Numbered from the stretch's first letter, positions 25,301 to 34,483 are shown. The stretch: 64,000 nt of DNA from Cylicocyclus nassatus (GCA_958299035.1 CATQJL010000001.1:75847594-75911593); one strand, 5' to 3'. A program made the numbers and translations. Notes: a model not told the origin generated them from the sequence alone.

Positions 25301-25836
25301 TCTCCCTTTAGGGGAGAGAGTGGCGTATGAGGCTTCGTGATCAGTTCTTGACTCCTTTCTATCCTTTCTTTGGTAGTGATAATGTCTTGTAAGTCCTTTT
25401 GGAGAACTGACCACGTCCACTGTTGCGAATCTGTGAGCCTCTCTCGCCTTTCGAATGCCTTTGCTTGGATTTCGGCACTGAATTTTCGTAAGACTAGGTT
25501 GAGCACTAGTCTTTGATTGACATCCTGGCCTTTCGCGGCTAGTTGCGTCAGGATGGCTGTAATTCGTTCTAGTAGATTAGCCTGTAGCTTAGTGGACAGT
25601 CCCTCCGCCTTGGTGGTTTCGAGCTGCATCAACAAGTCTTCGATGATGGATGCGTCTTCGCCATACTTCTTTTTGAGAGCTTCTATGACTAGTTGATAGC
25701 TTGCTTCTACCACCTGAAACTGTGCTGCCGTCTGCCTTGCCTCTCCTACTAGCGACTGGAGAAGGTAGTTGAATTTGATCATCGTGGGGATTGGCTGTTC
25801 GTCCACGGTGACTTGGAATATGGCCCAAAAGGACCC
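19372..25836 (-). CDS. BEL/Pao gag core-protease-RT-RNase H-integrase polyprotein with gag-like C-terminal tail
   Basis: Continuous frame after the TAG; first Met at 25806, 2144 residues from there. Domains, numbered from that Met: gag core 1-150; three zinc knuckles 179-240 (C179/C182/H187/C192; C210/C213/H218/C223; C228/C231/H236/C240); aspartic protease DTGS 351-354; reverse transcriptase about 600-850, with AFLQVRL and YVDN at 774-777 in place of YVDD; RNase H about 930-1075, with D941, E981, D1013, D1068; integrase zinc finger H1253/H1257/C1287/C1290; catalytic D1323, D1386, E1433; integrase C-terminus to about 1635. All catalytic residues appear intact. Residues 1636-2144 are unusual: a Pro-rich linker, coiled coils (about 1715-1765, 1890-1990), an Arg/Ser-rich stretch (1996-2030) and a second zinc-knuckle set (2064-2126). 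No membrane segment, so this tail is not an envelope. Confidence 0.93.
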   Translation of the reverse strand, partial: GSFWAIFQVTVDEQPIPTMIKFNYLLQSLVGEARQTAAQFQVVEASYQLVIEALKKKYGEDASIIEDLLMQLETTKAEGLSTKLQANLLERITAILTQLAAKGQDVNQRLVLNLVLRKFSAEIQAKAFERRERLTDSQQWTWSVLQKDLQDIITTKERIERSQELITKPHTPLSPLKGESQERRPIPACIYCKRSNHRSVECRTVPISERAAFLARNQLCTNCGRPNHTAQNCRSQGCFRCGLKHHSSTCRRLLPPPNHEQSTGTTTKPQQINQPARIVPTPNVARMQQKGTTQATHRQTRQNLVTIEEDSEPERMSDSQDESRVNHVGDSNIQKTGALLLTGTATIQGPTQSRQVQVLMDTGSELSFIDSKLVDELQLKVEGNSTLRLKTFGTKLAKEEKHRIVHVDLVDRMGDTHPCKLYDCAILTYKTAEPQLTDEDLSYIKERGLHLSTKTSKDIQPRVLLGCDYLWELMENEKHNLPSGMHLIGTKFGFMLSGKKKKPVTKTASTTLQTSCEDNELDIYDNYWKMESTGIEEYTGTEKEAKKIQEDQILKKFKETIVRKPDGYYVRLPWKEPHEYLPDNRSIALARLKSLLRQYEDRKEFLQEFDNIFKDQLQKGIIEVVEEEAGKPRPKGKIIHYLAHQAVVNPEKRTTPKRIVFDASAHYAGKPSLNDVLHQGPLTIPNICGMLMRFRMGKIAMTADIEKAFLQVRLHEQDRDATRFLWLKNLNEPVSEENIVTFRFTRVTFGLISSPFLLGATINFHLDTTESGNDVASQVKDNLYVDNLFITTDDRDEAVRQYREVKRIFEDINMNMREFTTNDAEVRRHFAERDRSTSTKCKVLGIEWLTKDDILVARCDGEPLTRVTKRAVLHVNASVFDPLGWLTPLMVRNKHFFQQLWLKPYGWDDLLSEEDQERWKKLWESIAGFSKQLPRKLGTKQGNYQLIACSDASTYALAAAVYIRQGTEQHLLIAKLKLPSLKMPHTIPKLEINALTIAGRLLLSTFEELKKTISIKTVYLLSDSEIALSWLKNESPQKATGVLVTNRIKEIKKIAKKLEQEGVNTYFGYINTKVNPADCATRGLTAEELQNHIWWDGPPTSLTDENATYEGLERFQLPPDPAEVLQISNASHPLIHVERFSSLRRLKRTVAYVGIFLNKLAKNLPEESKQKIRRASGIQEATDKLQGADLMQAERTIIKLHQKEHEALITANEQRKLNITRDEKGIWRCFGRLGNSCLQKDAKNPIFIAPNTHLAKLIIREAHSKLHCGVGLTMAEVRKKYWIPKLRQQTKKEIQRCVPCQKFNNLPFRYPPLANLPTRRVVRSRPFQNIGLDLFGPMKIRNNENIVSKAYGCIFTCATTRLMHIELIRDNSATAFINALRRFMSRRGVPDSITCDNATNFALAERITTDCLKNDEVDQVMANAHITWKKITPYAPWQGGFYERLIKDVKQSLHKTLSRKIVNEDALRTVLVEIEGTLNNRPLTYQEENPDEIVPIRPIDFVQNRLLITYSVENDDLSDREDPNFLPPEETAQLRTQYEAKSALHASQALTDGFWKLWKDSYLTSLREQHRKHLHQGRSSPKLPRVGQVVLIQDPFLSRNAWKMGLITNLGTENPNQIRQVELRMPNGKVTKRPVNSLIPLELMDSDPGHEQLSTHEHPSAPTQPELPSEPSPETPRRPKRSPSRYYPYSLEEYEINSITTDEKSITQPNTYIFRMQEQGQGYESLDSFLQTLNQRRSMFNEKELQRRLDIVYEETTKLMAQGQQIVTKATDLKNEAANYEPVPEKSKPLYDRKNELLASIHLLKQRWEHVHVVSILLWDAYDMLVHLNPPTFFNRVAFEQRPRPRGHYTKDDSITTIREEQHQLNGLQAQLEILTIDPFLNPYIDSDEKKPYISEVSDADIHAKLDNIEKLIQKRIDDTSITKRSPDTESMLRKLHRIETILIEDKARRTEDTLSQQLVQLTELLQQTSTNLENKINNNTELIVNSIINLLTQVSELLRTGHQPKSPDRHRHNSSSPVARRQTPRRSRSRQPAKRPPRDPELALLHRKLDHLAQCEKRLYGLDAPQPSTPHKCTFCFAIHNEDACVAFKTVEERRAVVRSRNLCIHCLGNSCVKPCPDRIACNYCKSKSHHYALCPLPEERSALEEQIAMYHH

Positions 25837-26382
25837 CTATTCCTCGCGTCTTCCGCTAAACTTGGGAAGTTGCAGCCTGGACAGCAATGATTGCAGCTGG
25901 GACGGTGGCGGGGTTGTCCATCTTGACGACTCGTTGGATGCCTGAGGTGTGTTGACGGTTTCGAGTTGTCTCTCTCTTCTTCTTGCCGCTTGGGCGAAGT
26001 TATCCAGTCTGGAAGAAAGTTCTGTCTCCTTTTCGTCCAGTTTGTTAAGAAGGGAGAGTGCCGTCGCTGTTAAATCCCAAGCACGGTCAACATACGTCTC
26101 TTGGGATGTTCGTTCTTCTTGCTGAGAGTTGTTGTCCAACGAGTTGAAGGCTTCCTGATAACTAGAGACCGCTGTCTCTAGTGCTGCTTTGGTTGTGGTG
26201 ATGTTGGTGTGGCGGTGCTGTATCGATTTTATCCTAGTTCGTAGGAGATCCATTGACTCTTCTTCGTTCTCCGTGATGGGGATTTCGAAAGCTACCATAT
26301 GTTGGGAGCTTTCTATCAGCTCCTCCAGTGTGTTCCCCAACTTCGTAATCCTTGTTTTGTGCGGCTTTAACGATGGCCCCAT
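25837..26382 (-). CDS. BEL/Pao gag N-terminal part, ended by in-frame TAG
   Basis: 181 residues from the first Met after an in-frame TAA. It is Glu/Gln/Lys-rich and predicted coiled coil over most of its length (ITTTKAALETAVSSYQEAF; LLNKLDEKETELSSRLDNF). It ends with LQSLLSRLQLPKFSGRREE, the usual hinge before the BEL/Pao gag core. The TAG that ends it lies in the same frame as the 6.4-kb frame that follows without interruption. A tryptophan is common at this point in relatives, so a single TGG-to-TAG change is the simplest reading. Gag assembles the particle that packages element RNA. Confidence 0.85.
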   Translation of the reverse strand: MGPSLKPHKTRITKLGNTLEELIESSQHMVAFEIPITENEEESMDLLRTRIKSIQHRHTNITTTKAALETAVSSYQEAFNSLDNNSQQEERTSQETYVDRAWDLTATALSLLNKLDEKETELSSRLDNFAQAARRRERQLETVNTPQASNESSRWTTPPPSQLQSLLSRLQLPKFSGRREE

Positions 26383-26450
26383 CCTTTCTTCGTTTATTCG
26401 AGGCGTCTTCGTTTACTCCTATCGATTTCGTTCGGCCTGGACTTCGTGAA

Positions 26451-26464
26451 CGGCCGATGCACCA
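26451..26464 (-). promoter_or_regulatory. Primer binding site, tRNA-Gly(GCC) type
   Basis: Reading the - strand, TGGTGCATCGGCCG starts 9 nt inside the 5' LTR. It is complementary to the 3' end of a typical animal tRNA-Gly(GCC) including CCA, over 14 nt. This is where minus-strand DNA synthesis would start. Confidence 0.8.
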
Positions 26465-26473
26465 GAAAAATTT

Positions 26474-27130
26474 TGAGTTGGGTCCCGGGTACTAAAGGGG
26501 GAGAGCGAGGGGGACCCCGTACTCAAAATTGACCAAAAAACTCGGAAAGAAGAGAAAAGAAAAGTGAAAGGATTACTGGAATCCCACCTTTCACCGGCTG
26601 CGTAGAACTGGGGCTTCGGATGTTTGAGAGCTTCGTTGCCACGCGGGTCTTTCTGAGCTTGGGGCGGAAGCGCTGAATGAATTGTGAACGAATAACAGAA
26701 CTAGGAATAACAGATCGGCTTGAAGTAGTCGCGGATAGCCACCGCCGTGGACACACACCTCAAACTTGGGTAATTAAACCCTATTTATTCAATACAAAAT
26801 TAACAAAACACACGCGAAACAAAACTACTAAGTGAATATAATGAGAATCATGAGCTTCGGATATGAGGATCAAAATCGGAGTATCGAAAATGAGGCAAAA
26901 GAGCAACACGTATAGGAAGGCAAATCAAAACAAGAACAACTAAACCGGCTAACAGATAAAAGTATGGCAAAAGTAAAGAACCGACATACAAATGAGATAC
27001 AAAAGATCCGACCAATAGCTATCATCGATTTGTCCCTTCGTGTGACGCCGGCGCCCTGAAATACCCCACTTTGGCGCGCAAAAGATCAAAACGGAGTGCT
27101 GAGGCCGGGGATCAATCCGGCCTCAGCACA
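26474..27130 (-). repeat. 5' LTR of the BEL/Pao element
   Basis: 657-bp copy matching 18698-19354 with three substitutions. It carries the same 12-bp hairpin at its outer edge (27097-27128) and should hold the element's promoter and transcription start, although no TATA box was assigned. Confidence 0.95.
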
Positions 27131-27744
27131 ATATGACATCTTAGAGAAGTACAATTTGCAACGTAGGTTGTTGTTGAGAGCTGAGTGCCAGGCTGTCACA
27201 CAATGAGTACGCACATTACAAATTGTTACATGGCTCAAAAAAAGTAAGCGTACTATTATATGCGTCCATGTTCACGGCTTGAGATTCAAGGCCTATTGCA
27301 CCTGTACAAAGTAAGCTAATGTATGCCTTTTTATAAAATAGAAAATGCTGTCAAGCGCTTTCATGTGCACGAAGGAATGAGAATTTTCAAAAAATTCTTT
27401 AGTAACTGCATAAAAGAAGATAATATGAATCAGCTGTACATCCCGCAATCTTGCTAATAGCTTTGCTTGGTGCTTCGTCAATGCACTGCCACGCTGTCGC
27501 TTATTGATATGCAAGCATTACCCAACTCTCAGTGCTTCTACAAGTAGCTAACAGTAGCATCAAGTCTATCAAGCTCTTAACTGTAGCATGAAGAATTGTA
27601 ATGGGCTCTCCTCGCTTTTCACGAGCTCTTCTCTGGCACCCGATACAAGAAGCTGCCGTTTTCTCATCATGGGTTCATCATGGTATCTATCGAATAAACG
27701 TCTACTCGCGACTCCTCGTTGCGCAACCAAACGGTCCGTCCCAA

Positions 27745-27835
27745 ACAAGTGTCGACCCTGTCAGGACTCGAACCTGCGCATTTCAAAAAGTGTCTATGGA
27801 CGGACAGTATTGTAGCCTTGTACTAGACGAAGAAC
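27745..27835 (-). repeat. tRNA-like Pol III box pair (possible SINE head or tRNA relic)
   Basis: The - strand has an exact B-box core GTTCGAGTC (within 27764-27774) preceded about 45 nt upstream by an A-box-like TAGTACAAGG. The acceptor stem does not pair, so this is not a functional tRNA. It lies just before decayed BEL/Pao copy A. Confidence 0.25.
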
Positions 27836-27854
27836 AGCAAAAATCTACCGATTT

Positions 27855-29783
27855 TTGTTAAAAATCGAGTAAAATGATTCTTGACAATACTTCCGACGTG
27901 ATGATCCTGCACGTACCCACTGAAGTAAACCCAGCTGACTTGGGAATTCGAGGATGTACGATCGAAGAGTTGATAAAAGAGGACCTGTGGTGGTTCGGAC
28001 CTTCCTTCCTTCGAGAAGAACAAGACAAATGGCCGGAACATGCTCGCAACATTCTACAAGAGCCTCTTGAGAATATTCAAGAACTGGACGCACTGGAAAA
28101 ACATTTAACAGTTGCGAATTTTTCTCAGCATCCTAAGCTCAAAGCGCTTCTCAAAGCGGAAATCAATCCACTCTTAGACTTGAAAAAATTCAGTACTTGG
28201 ACTAACAAGGAAACGATACTTGGTGTCCGTGGCCTTTTGAGATGAAACGTATACCATCACATTCGTCTTGGGACGCTAATTCCGAATCTGACTTCCGTTT
28301 CTACTAATCTTTTTTTTAGAAGAAGTTATGAAGGATTTTTGCGTCAATGGTCGCCTAAAGAAATACGGTCGAGGATGCCTAATTTTTGAGAAGAAGCTTG
28401 ATTGAGGCAATACAAAACTGAAAAACACAAAAGGACTCAAGCCTAAACCTGCATTAACTTTCGAGGCTATCGCACTAGCCACTACACCACATCTTAGCGG
28501 CGCTTTTGGCATTTCGATCACATTTCCTTTGGCGCAAAAATCCTTTATAACTTTTTTTCCGAGAAAAGATTAGCAAAAAAGGAAGCCAGATTCGGAATCA
28601 GCGCTCCAAGACGAGTCTAATGGTATGCATCTCATCTCAAAAGGCCACGGACACCAAGTATTGTTTCCTTGTAAGTTACTCCAAACGATGATGCTTGTGT
28701 TCAAATTTCTCATAAAGGAATCAAACAAGCAACAGAACTTTTCGGTATTACCAAGGTCATACTGCTCCAACGAAGCGAGGCGAGACCATACTGTTTCGTC
28801 TGGCACAATCATCTTATCCTCCTTCTAGCGAATCCAAGAAGCAATATTGACTTTTCATTTGTGTAAAAACGTTGCTGTGGAAATCTCATGGACGTATCGA
28901 GCATGCAAACTCACCATCATCGGCCATCACACCAGTCTTCCTTCTTCGTGAAAGTCGAATAACCACTTTTTACATACTACATGTCCATGAGATGAACAAT
29001 CATAGCGGAGTAAATCACACCCTCACTCTTTTCAGACAGAGAGTTTGGGTACCCAAAGGAAAAGGACGCGCAACAGTGAAAAGGGTTATCACGAATGCTT
29101 TTGCTGCAAGAGATTTCATCCAAACCGTTTACTCTTCCTCCTTTTCCCGCACATCCGGAACGAAGAGTAACTCCTCCGCAATACCCTTTCGAAAACGTCG
29201 GGATGGATATCTTTGGTCCTTTGACTTACCGTATACCAACGCCAACACTGACGGAAAATACTGGATGTTACTTCTCACCTGTCTAAACTGTCGAGCAGTT
29301 TACGTGGACATGATACTAGACATGACAGCTGCCACAGTAATGCACATGTTGAGGCGTTTCATCGCCATTATCGGGTGTCCAAGATGGATCCTGTGTGACA
29401 ACGCACAAACCTTCAAGACAATCAACCGATGCTATTCTTCACTGCCAGTGCCCGACATTGACGAACACATCGCAGATGACTTTTATCAAATACAGATGAA
29501 ATTCATACCCAGCCTCAGTCCTTGGCAAGGTGGAGTTTACGGAAAAATGGTGGACATCTTCAAAAAATCATACCGGCACGCTATAGCCAATCGCCGACTC
29601 GACATTGAAGAAATCCGAACTCTGGCAAAGGAAGCCGAAGCTATAGTTAATACGAGACCACTCACATACTACAGTAACGAAATTTCCTTCCAGCCTCTGC
29701 GCCCAATCGACTTTCTACGTTCGCATGTTCGACTCTGTGGTCTTTATCCAACCAAATCACAAGACCAGTGGTCACCTTTCTAG
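27855..29783 (+). pseudogene. Decayed BEL/Pao pol, copy A (RNase H end and integrase)
   Basis: Broken copy of a BEL/Pao pol on the + strand. 27874-28201 encodes the end of RNase H and the following linker (VPTEVNPADLGIRGC, LWWFGPSFL). After an inserted foldback, 28680-29783 encodes the integrase: H-H pair in HEMNNHSGVNH, then the C-x2-C region and the first catalytic Asp (GMDIFGPL, about 29200) in a different frame, then the second Asp (LCDNAQTF). At 29541-29543 the codon where the catalytic Glu is expected reads Gly (GVYGKM). Protease and RT are absent. Frameshifts, an insertion and a missing active-site residue make this a pseudogene; it is not a derivative of the element at 18698, from which it differs strongly. 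Confidence 0.85.
28206..28671. mobile_element. Foldback MITE inserted in BEL/Pao copy A, with tRNA-like core
   Basis: Arms of about 140 bp (28206-28350 and 28535-28671) begin CAAGGAAACGATACTTGG and end with the diverged complement, finishing TTTCCTTG. It interrupts the linker of copy A between RNase H and integrase. The core, on the - strand, has an A-box match TGGTGTAGTGG and a degenerate B box (28432-28441) about 45 nt apart, as in a tRNA-derived SINE. Flanks both show TAA next to the ends, a possible short target duplication. Confidence 0.7.
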
Positions 29784-30157
29784 ACTATCAGAAACACTCT
29801 GCTCGCCGATTGGAATCGAACATCTAACTTAGTCTCCACGTTTTAGACTCGATGGAACACAGAATATCTTGCGACTATACGAGAACAGTACAAAACGGGA
29901 CATGCGGCTCCCAGATCACATACAAAAGGGATCCAAGGTACGGAGAAGTCGCGTTGATTCAAGATTTGACATTGGATCGCGGACAATGGAAAATGGGAAG
30001 AGTGATCGGGTAACAGGACGAGTATCAGCGATCATCCCAAATACAACTCCCTTGCGACGCATCATCACTCGCCCCAACTCGTTGATACACGAGATGGAGA
30101 TACCGGTGGACACCGAATCACAGACACATAGCAGGACTAAGACGACTTCCTCAAGGA

Positions 30158-31505
30158 ATGCACCCCGCCATCACGTCACCGATGATTACTCGATCACGAG
30201 CACAGGCTCACGTCTACATAGCTATGCTCTTCTGCCTTTTTGCTGTTTTAGGAACTGCATCCTCATCCGCGCTCAGATGCCCAGACGAACTCAACACACC
30301 CAAACCCATCCTATATGCCACTAACTGCAGGTCCGATGGCATTGCCGTTGCAAGGTGTAACAGGAGATTTTGCTACTATCAGTTTCCTGTCCTATCGGAC
30401 ACATACGTTTCGAGAAGCCATACTCCAGCACATTGAACTCCGAGACAACACTCTGCGGTAAAAAAAATGCAGTTGCCCCGACTGGACATCGTTGTGTTCA
30501 TTTCATACCGGCCCTATCACGACCAAATCGAGAAAACAAGCGCTACCACGTCACCTTCTCGACTACCATCCAGGTTTCGTCTGCTGTTTTAACGCAACGA
30601 AAGTTGTAGTCCCATCAAAAGAGTAGGGACATTCAATCAAGTGCAACTATTTGATAACACTCTACTCCTGGTTGAAAACTTGACAGTCACTTTAAAGGAC
30701 TATCTGATCCACGAAGACTTTTGTGCATTGACCGCAAAGGAACAAAACAACCTGTTAGCAGTGACACTACCGGCACCTCCCAGTTATGCAAGAAACACAA
30801 ATGCAAAAAAAAACGTGCAAGATTCTTTTGCCTTTACGACAACCCAATCGCCCTACTACTCATCAACGTAGATTCAGAACGTGGTGCAATACCGCTCAAA
30901 GCCTGGGGCCCCACCACGAAGATTTACTATGGATTTCCTTCTAATTATACATCCACGACCATATCATCGGAAACTCCTACGATGCAATCCGTTGAAAAGG
31001 CTCAACCTAGCGACGCGACAGCCTCCTCTGCTTCTTGCGCAAAGGGAGGACTAACTTTCAGTAAAAGCAGCAGCAAAGGGGCCGCAGAGGCATGTATCGA
31101 TCAGTACTGCGTCTTCGAGCGAGACGAAGATTCATCACATATCCCCTTTCCAACTCTCTCACCATGTACGATTACAAGGTTACCATCAAAATTTGGTCTG
31201 GAAAGAAATTCGTTGAAGAACTACAACTCTTCTGCCTCGCTCAACCCATCTGTGAAACGATAAAAAAACCGTCCCAAACACTAGTGTTGGTGACGTGGTC
31301 GTTAAAAATAGATCAATACCGAACTCAATCAACGCACATTCTTGCCTATCGAAAAGAGGACAATCAGATAGCAAATCCGACAAATCTTAAGGACCTCTGC
31401 GAATTTGTTAGTTTCTTATGGAAACTGGAATTGATTGGGGTAGTCGATGACACCAACGAACAAGATGATGAAGAATGCCTTGGCATCAACGACACCATTT
31501 ATTGA
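30158..31505 (+). pseudogene. Degraded envelope-like (class II glycoprotein type) frame of BEL/Pao copy A
   Basis: Directly downstream of the copy A integrase. It opens with Met, a short basic segment and a hydrophobic signal-like stretch (YIAMLFCLFAVLGTASSSA), then a Cys-containing ectodomain (CPDELNTPKP). Several frame changes and stops follow. Recognisable islands are a segment around VQLFDNTLLLVENL-like residues at about 30640, a GAAEACIDQYC region near 31080, and a VTIKIWSGKKF segment near 31165 with paired cysteines. These resemble the phlebovirus-type glycoproteins acquired by some nematode BEL/Pao elements, which would mediate membrane fusion. The frame is clearly disrupted and could not make an intact protein. 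The family call is from remembered pattern, not a search. Confidence 0.6.
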
Positions 31506-31649
31506 AAAAGGTACGTCTCTTCTTCCTTTCGAAACGGACCCTGCATACCAGACAGGTACTCGCTCGCTTATTCTAATCTATGTAATCAGCTGAAAAAATA
31601 GCAACAATTCATCATATCCGAACAGATACCACGCTCAGGACGAATAAGA

Positions 31650-33500
31650 AAGAAACATGCATAAAATGATACCAGATAAAGAGCACCACAAACCATGCCA
31701 TCACTCATTATGTTTATGAAGAAGGGCGACAAACAATTGAAGACCAGATTCGTTTACAATTTGGCAAAAGGAAAGGCAAGGTTATCCTTAAAAGTTTTGC
31801 ACAAAAGGCCAACTCTTCTGCTCAATCTCGTCAGCATAATCCTCCGCACTAGATTGTGCAAAATCTCATCTTCGGCGACATTAAAAGGCCTATTTGATGG
31901 CTAAACCGAAATACCTATGGTGGTAACGTTTTCTGTGGGGCTAAAAGTGTCGAGGATGGCATCATCTCCAATAAAAAATCGAAAGAAATTTTTTGAAAAT
32001 CCGGAATAAATCTCAGAACTTTCGCTTGTAACACGGATAAGTTAAACGAGTACATTGAAATGAGAGAATTAGATCCCATATTTGATGTAAGGAAGCTTCT
32101 TCGCTTACCTGGGAACTTGTAAGTGACAATATTATCTTTTTCCAGTATTTATGCATAGAAAATTAACCGTGGAACAATGAAATCTTTGCAGAAAAGCAGA
32201 AATGGAAAAACTATGGGAAAACATCCTGTCCACCTGGATAATTTCCGCTATGTCAAGTCCACGATTTGTAGTGGATGTTCCAGAAGAGACATATTATGAA
32301 AACGATCTCCACGTGTTCGCTGACGCCTCTCAACGGCCTACTGTACCACGGCTTACCTCGTGCAGAGGATAAAAGGCAAACCAGGCCAAATGATAATTAA
32401 GCAGAGGAATTTGTGCACACCTCAAATTTCTGTGAAGAGACAGTGTCGTAGCTCTTCACTGAAAAGTAACTGTACATAAACCAATATTTATTAAAAATCG
32501 AGTGAAAAATTCAAATACCACCGTCGTTACCAATGTGCATGTCGCTGCCGAAATGAACTCAGCAGACATTGGCCTGCGGCTGTCTACTGAAGAGCTCTTG
32601 GAGCAAGGAATCATGGTGAAACGGGCCATCGTTCCTTCGCGAAAATAGGGCAAGTGTTTGGAGAATGCTCGGAATGTCCTACTAAGGAAAATTTCTGAAT
32701 TTTCGCACAAAGTAAGAATGCGATAGTACGAAGCCTAACAGCTGTCAATCCTTCTCCAACATCAACAAGATCTGAAAAGATTGCGACTAACACTTTGTTG
32801 GACGTGAACTGAATCAGTTCATTAAAAAAACTACTCTTGACAATGATATTGTGTTCACTTTCATCATAAAGAAGTCCAATGAATCAGTTCAGTTTTTGGC
32901 GTTAACAAAGGCAGTTTGATGCAAAGGTGCGAAAAGATTTTGTTCAGATCGGCACAGTTGTCGTACCCTCCTCCTGGCGACTCCAAAAAGTGTATAAATT
33001 TTAGCTGTGAGAAAATCCCTTGTGTAAATGTAGAGGACGAATCAAACATTCAAGTTTGCTTTTTAGAGCCAGAGAAATCTTTATTTCCCGAAAAATTCGC
33101 ATCATATTCTCTACATATTTGCATGCGTTTGTTCTATTTGCATTTGCGTGTGATAATCATTGCGGAGCTAATCACCACCGGAGTCTCCTGATATAGGGAG
33201 TAAGAATTTCAGCAGTTGTTAAGCAGACGCTGTGCAACGGATCCTTCCACTGTAGAAGTACCGATTCAAATCGTTTGCTTTCCCACCCTTTCCAACACAT
33301 CCAGTAAGAAGGGTCCCACCTCGATATTCGTTCGAAAATGTTGACATAGACTTTGGCCCCATGCGACATCGAAGAGAACCCATCATTACCGGAAAATATT
33401 GGAGTACTACTTAACTATAATGATTTGTGCTGTATAGACCACGAAGAGAGGAATCGACCTGTTAACAACAGTATCGATAAATTCTTCTTTTACTAAGAGA
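31650..33500 (+). pseudogene. Decayed BEL/Pao pol, copy B (RT end, RNase H, integrase start)
   Basis: A second, more degraded + strand copy follows copy A in the same orientation. About 31900-32090 holds an RT-end segment (FCGAKSVEDGI, KLNEYIEMRELDP). 32200-32340 holds the RNase H start (DLHVFADASQR). 32530-32620 matches the RNase H end of copy A (AAEMNSADIGLRLS). 33190-33420 aligns at DNA level with the integrase start of copy A (GGAAAATATTGG). Stops and shifts are frequent throughout. Gag, protease and the integrase active site could not be found. Confidence 0.7.
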
Positions 33501-34483
33501 AAGGGAATATTGTATTATTTAACACAACGTTTACAGCATCCTTCACGCTTACACTAATTTACAAATGTCATTTTCGTTCTTTTTGTCTTAAATTTTTGTG
33601 ATTCTGCAAAATATCAATTTCTAAAAACTGTTTGATGCAGTTAAGAGGTTTACACTTTTGAAATCTCAGTGTAGATTGTTTTTGTTCTAGAAATTAACTA
33701 CTAAGTTGTTCTTATTCACCTATACCTAGCTGAAGACTGAGTGCCTCAATGATAGTACTAGCAGTTTGAGAGGCACTAATTCTACATTACTCAGTGATCA
33801 TATCCGTCAAAAGAGTGTATCCCCTGATATAACTGGTCTTTTCCCCATGGAATCAATCAGGATCTAACTATAACCTCTTCTACCACACCGAGGAAGACCG
33901 ATTCGGGTTGCACTTATTCACTGATTCTGTTCTATCCGAAGACGGCTCTTCGCAGTTGTCTTTGGTTCAAATCTGTCGAACCTTGCAGAGCTCTAATCCG
34001 CAGTCCCAGTTTGAGTGACCTCTCATCCATCCAAAGTCAAGTCGGATTCTTCACGGCACAAATCTAGAGACTTCTCTGACAGAACTATTTTGTAGCTTAC
34101 GTGTCCACACGCTCCCTGTTTCCAAGGAGTTTATTCTATTAGACTGTATTCATCTTTATCATCTCCAATGGTTCGTCCAATGGCATTGAACGACCATTAT
34201 AAAACTTTCTTATCCACAAACAGTTCGTCTACATTCCGCGCGTTCTGTCAAACAAGCTTCCTCATCGCGATAGACACATCGAACAGCACAGCACGAATTC
34301 TATCCGAAAGAAAAGACTCAACACTACAAATTTACAGGAAGAATTGTATAAAATCCCAAGCAATCTCAACTTTCAAGAGCGGACCTTCTTAATAAGTAAT
34401 GCACAGGCATTGGTGTATTACATCCCATCATCCAGATAAGGCAGTTATTCAGAACTTGCAACTGTATCATTTCTGATATTTAG
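33500..34483. other. Gap between BEL/Pao copy B and the PPTase gene
   Basis: No clear coding segment. Part may be the decayed 3' end of copy B. An anonymous 74-codon frame lies at 34168-34392. The missing first exon of the PPTase gene was looked for here and not recognised. Confidence 0.4.

Larger units (their letters stand above)
18698..27130 (-). mobile_element. BEL/Pao LTR retrotransposon, nearly complete, recently inserted
   Basis: An 8433-bp element on the - strand, bounded by 657-bp LTRs that begin TGTGCTGAGG and end ACTCA in sense orientation. It is flanked by an exact 5-bp target duplication ATATG (18693-18697 and 27131-27135). The primer site lies 9 nt inside the 5' LTR. One long frame encodes gag, protease, reverse transcriptase, RNase H and integrase, plus a C-terminal gag-like tail, and stops 17 nt before the 3' LTR. 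The domain order and integrase-containing pol place it in BEL/Pao. The LTRs differ at three positions, indicating recent insertion. The only clear lesion is an in-frame TAG at 25837-25839. No envelope gene is present. Confidence 0.95.

Noticed and set aside
21611..25340. Many + strand open frames of 60-160 codons across the BEL/Pao element
   Set aside because: They lie opposite the long - strand polyprotein frame and carry no domains; they are shadows of it.
27764..27835. tRNA gene on the - strand
   Set aside because: A- and B-box motifs are present but the acceptor stem does not pair, so no functional tRNA is supported.
30166..30324. Separate host gene in the frames downstream of copy A integrase
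   Set aside because: The overlapping frames sit directly after integrase and contain broken envelope-like islands, so they belong to the retroelement.
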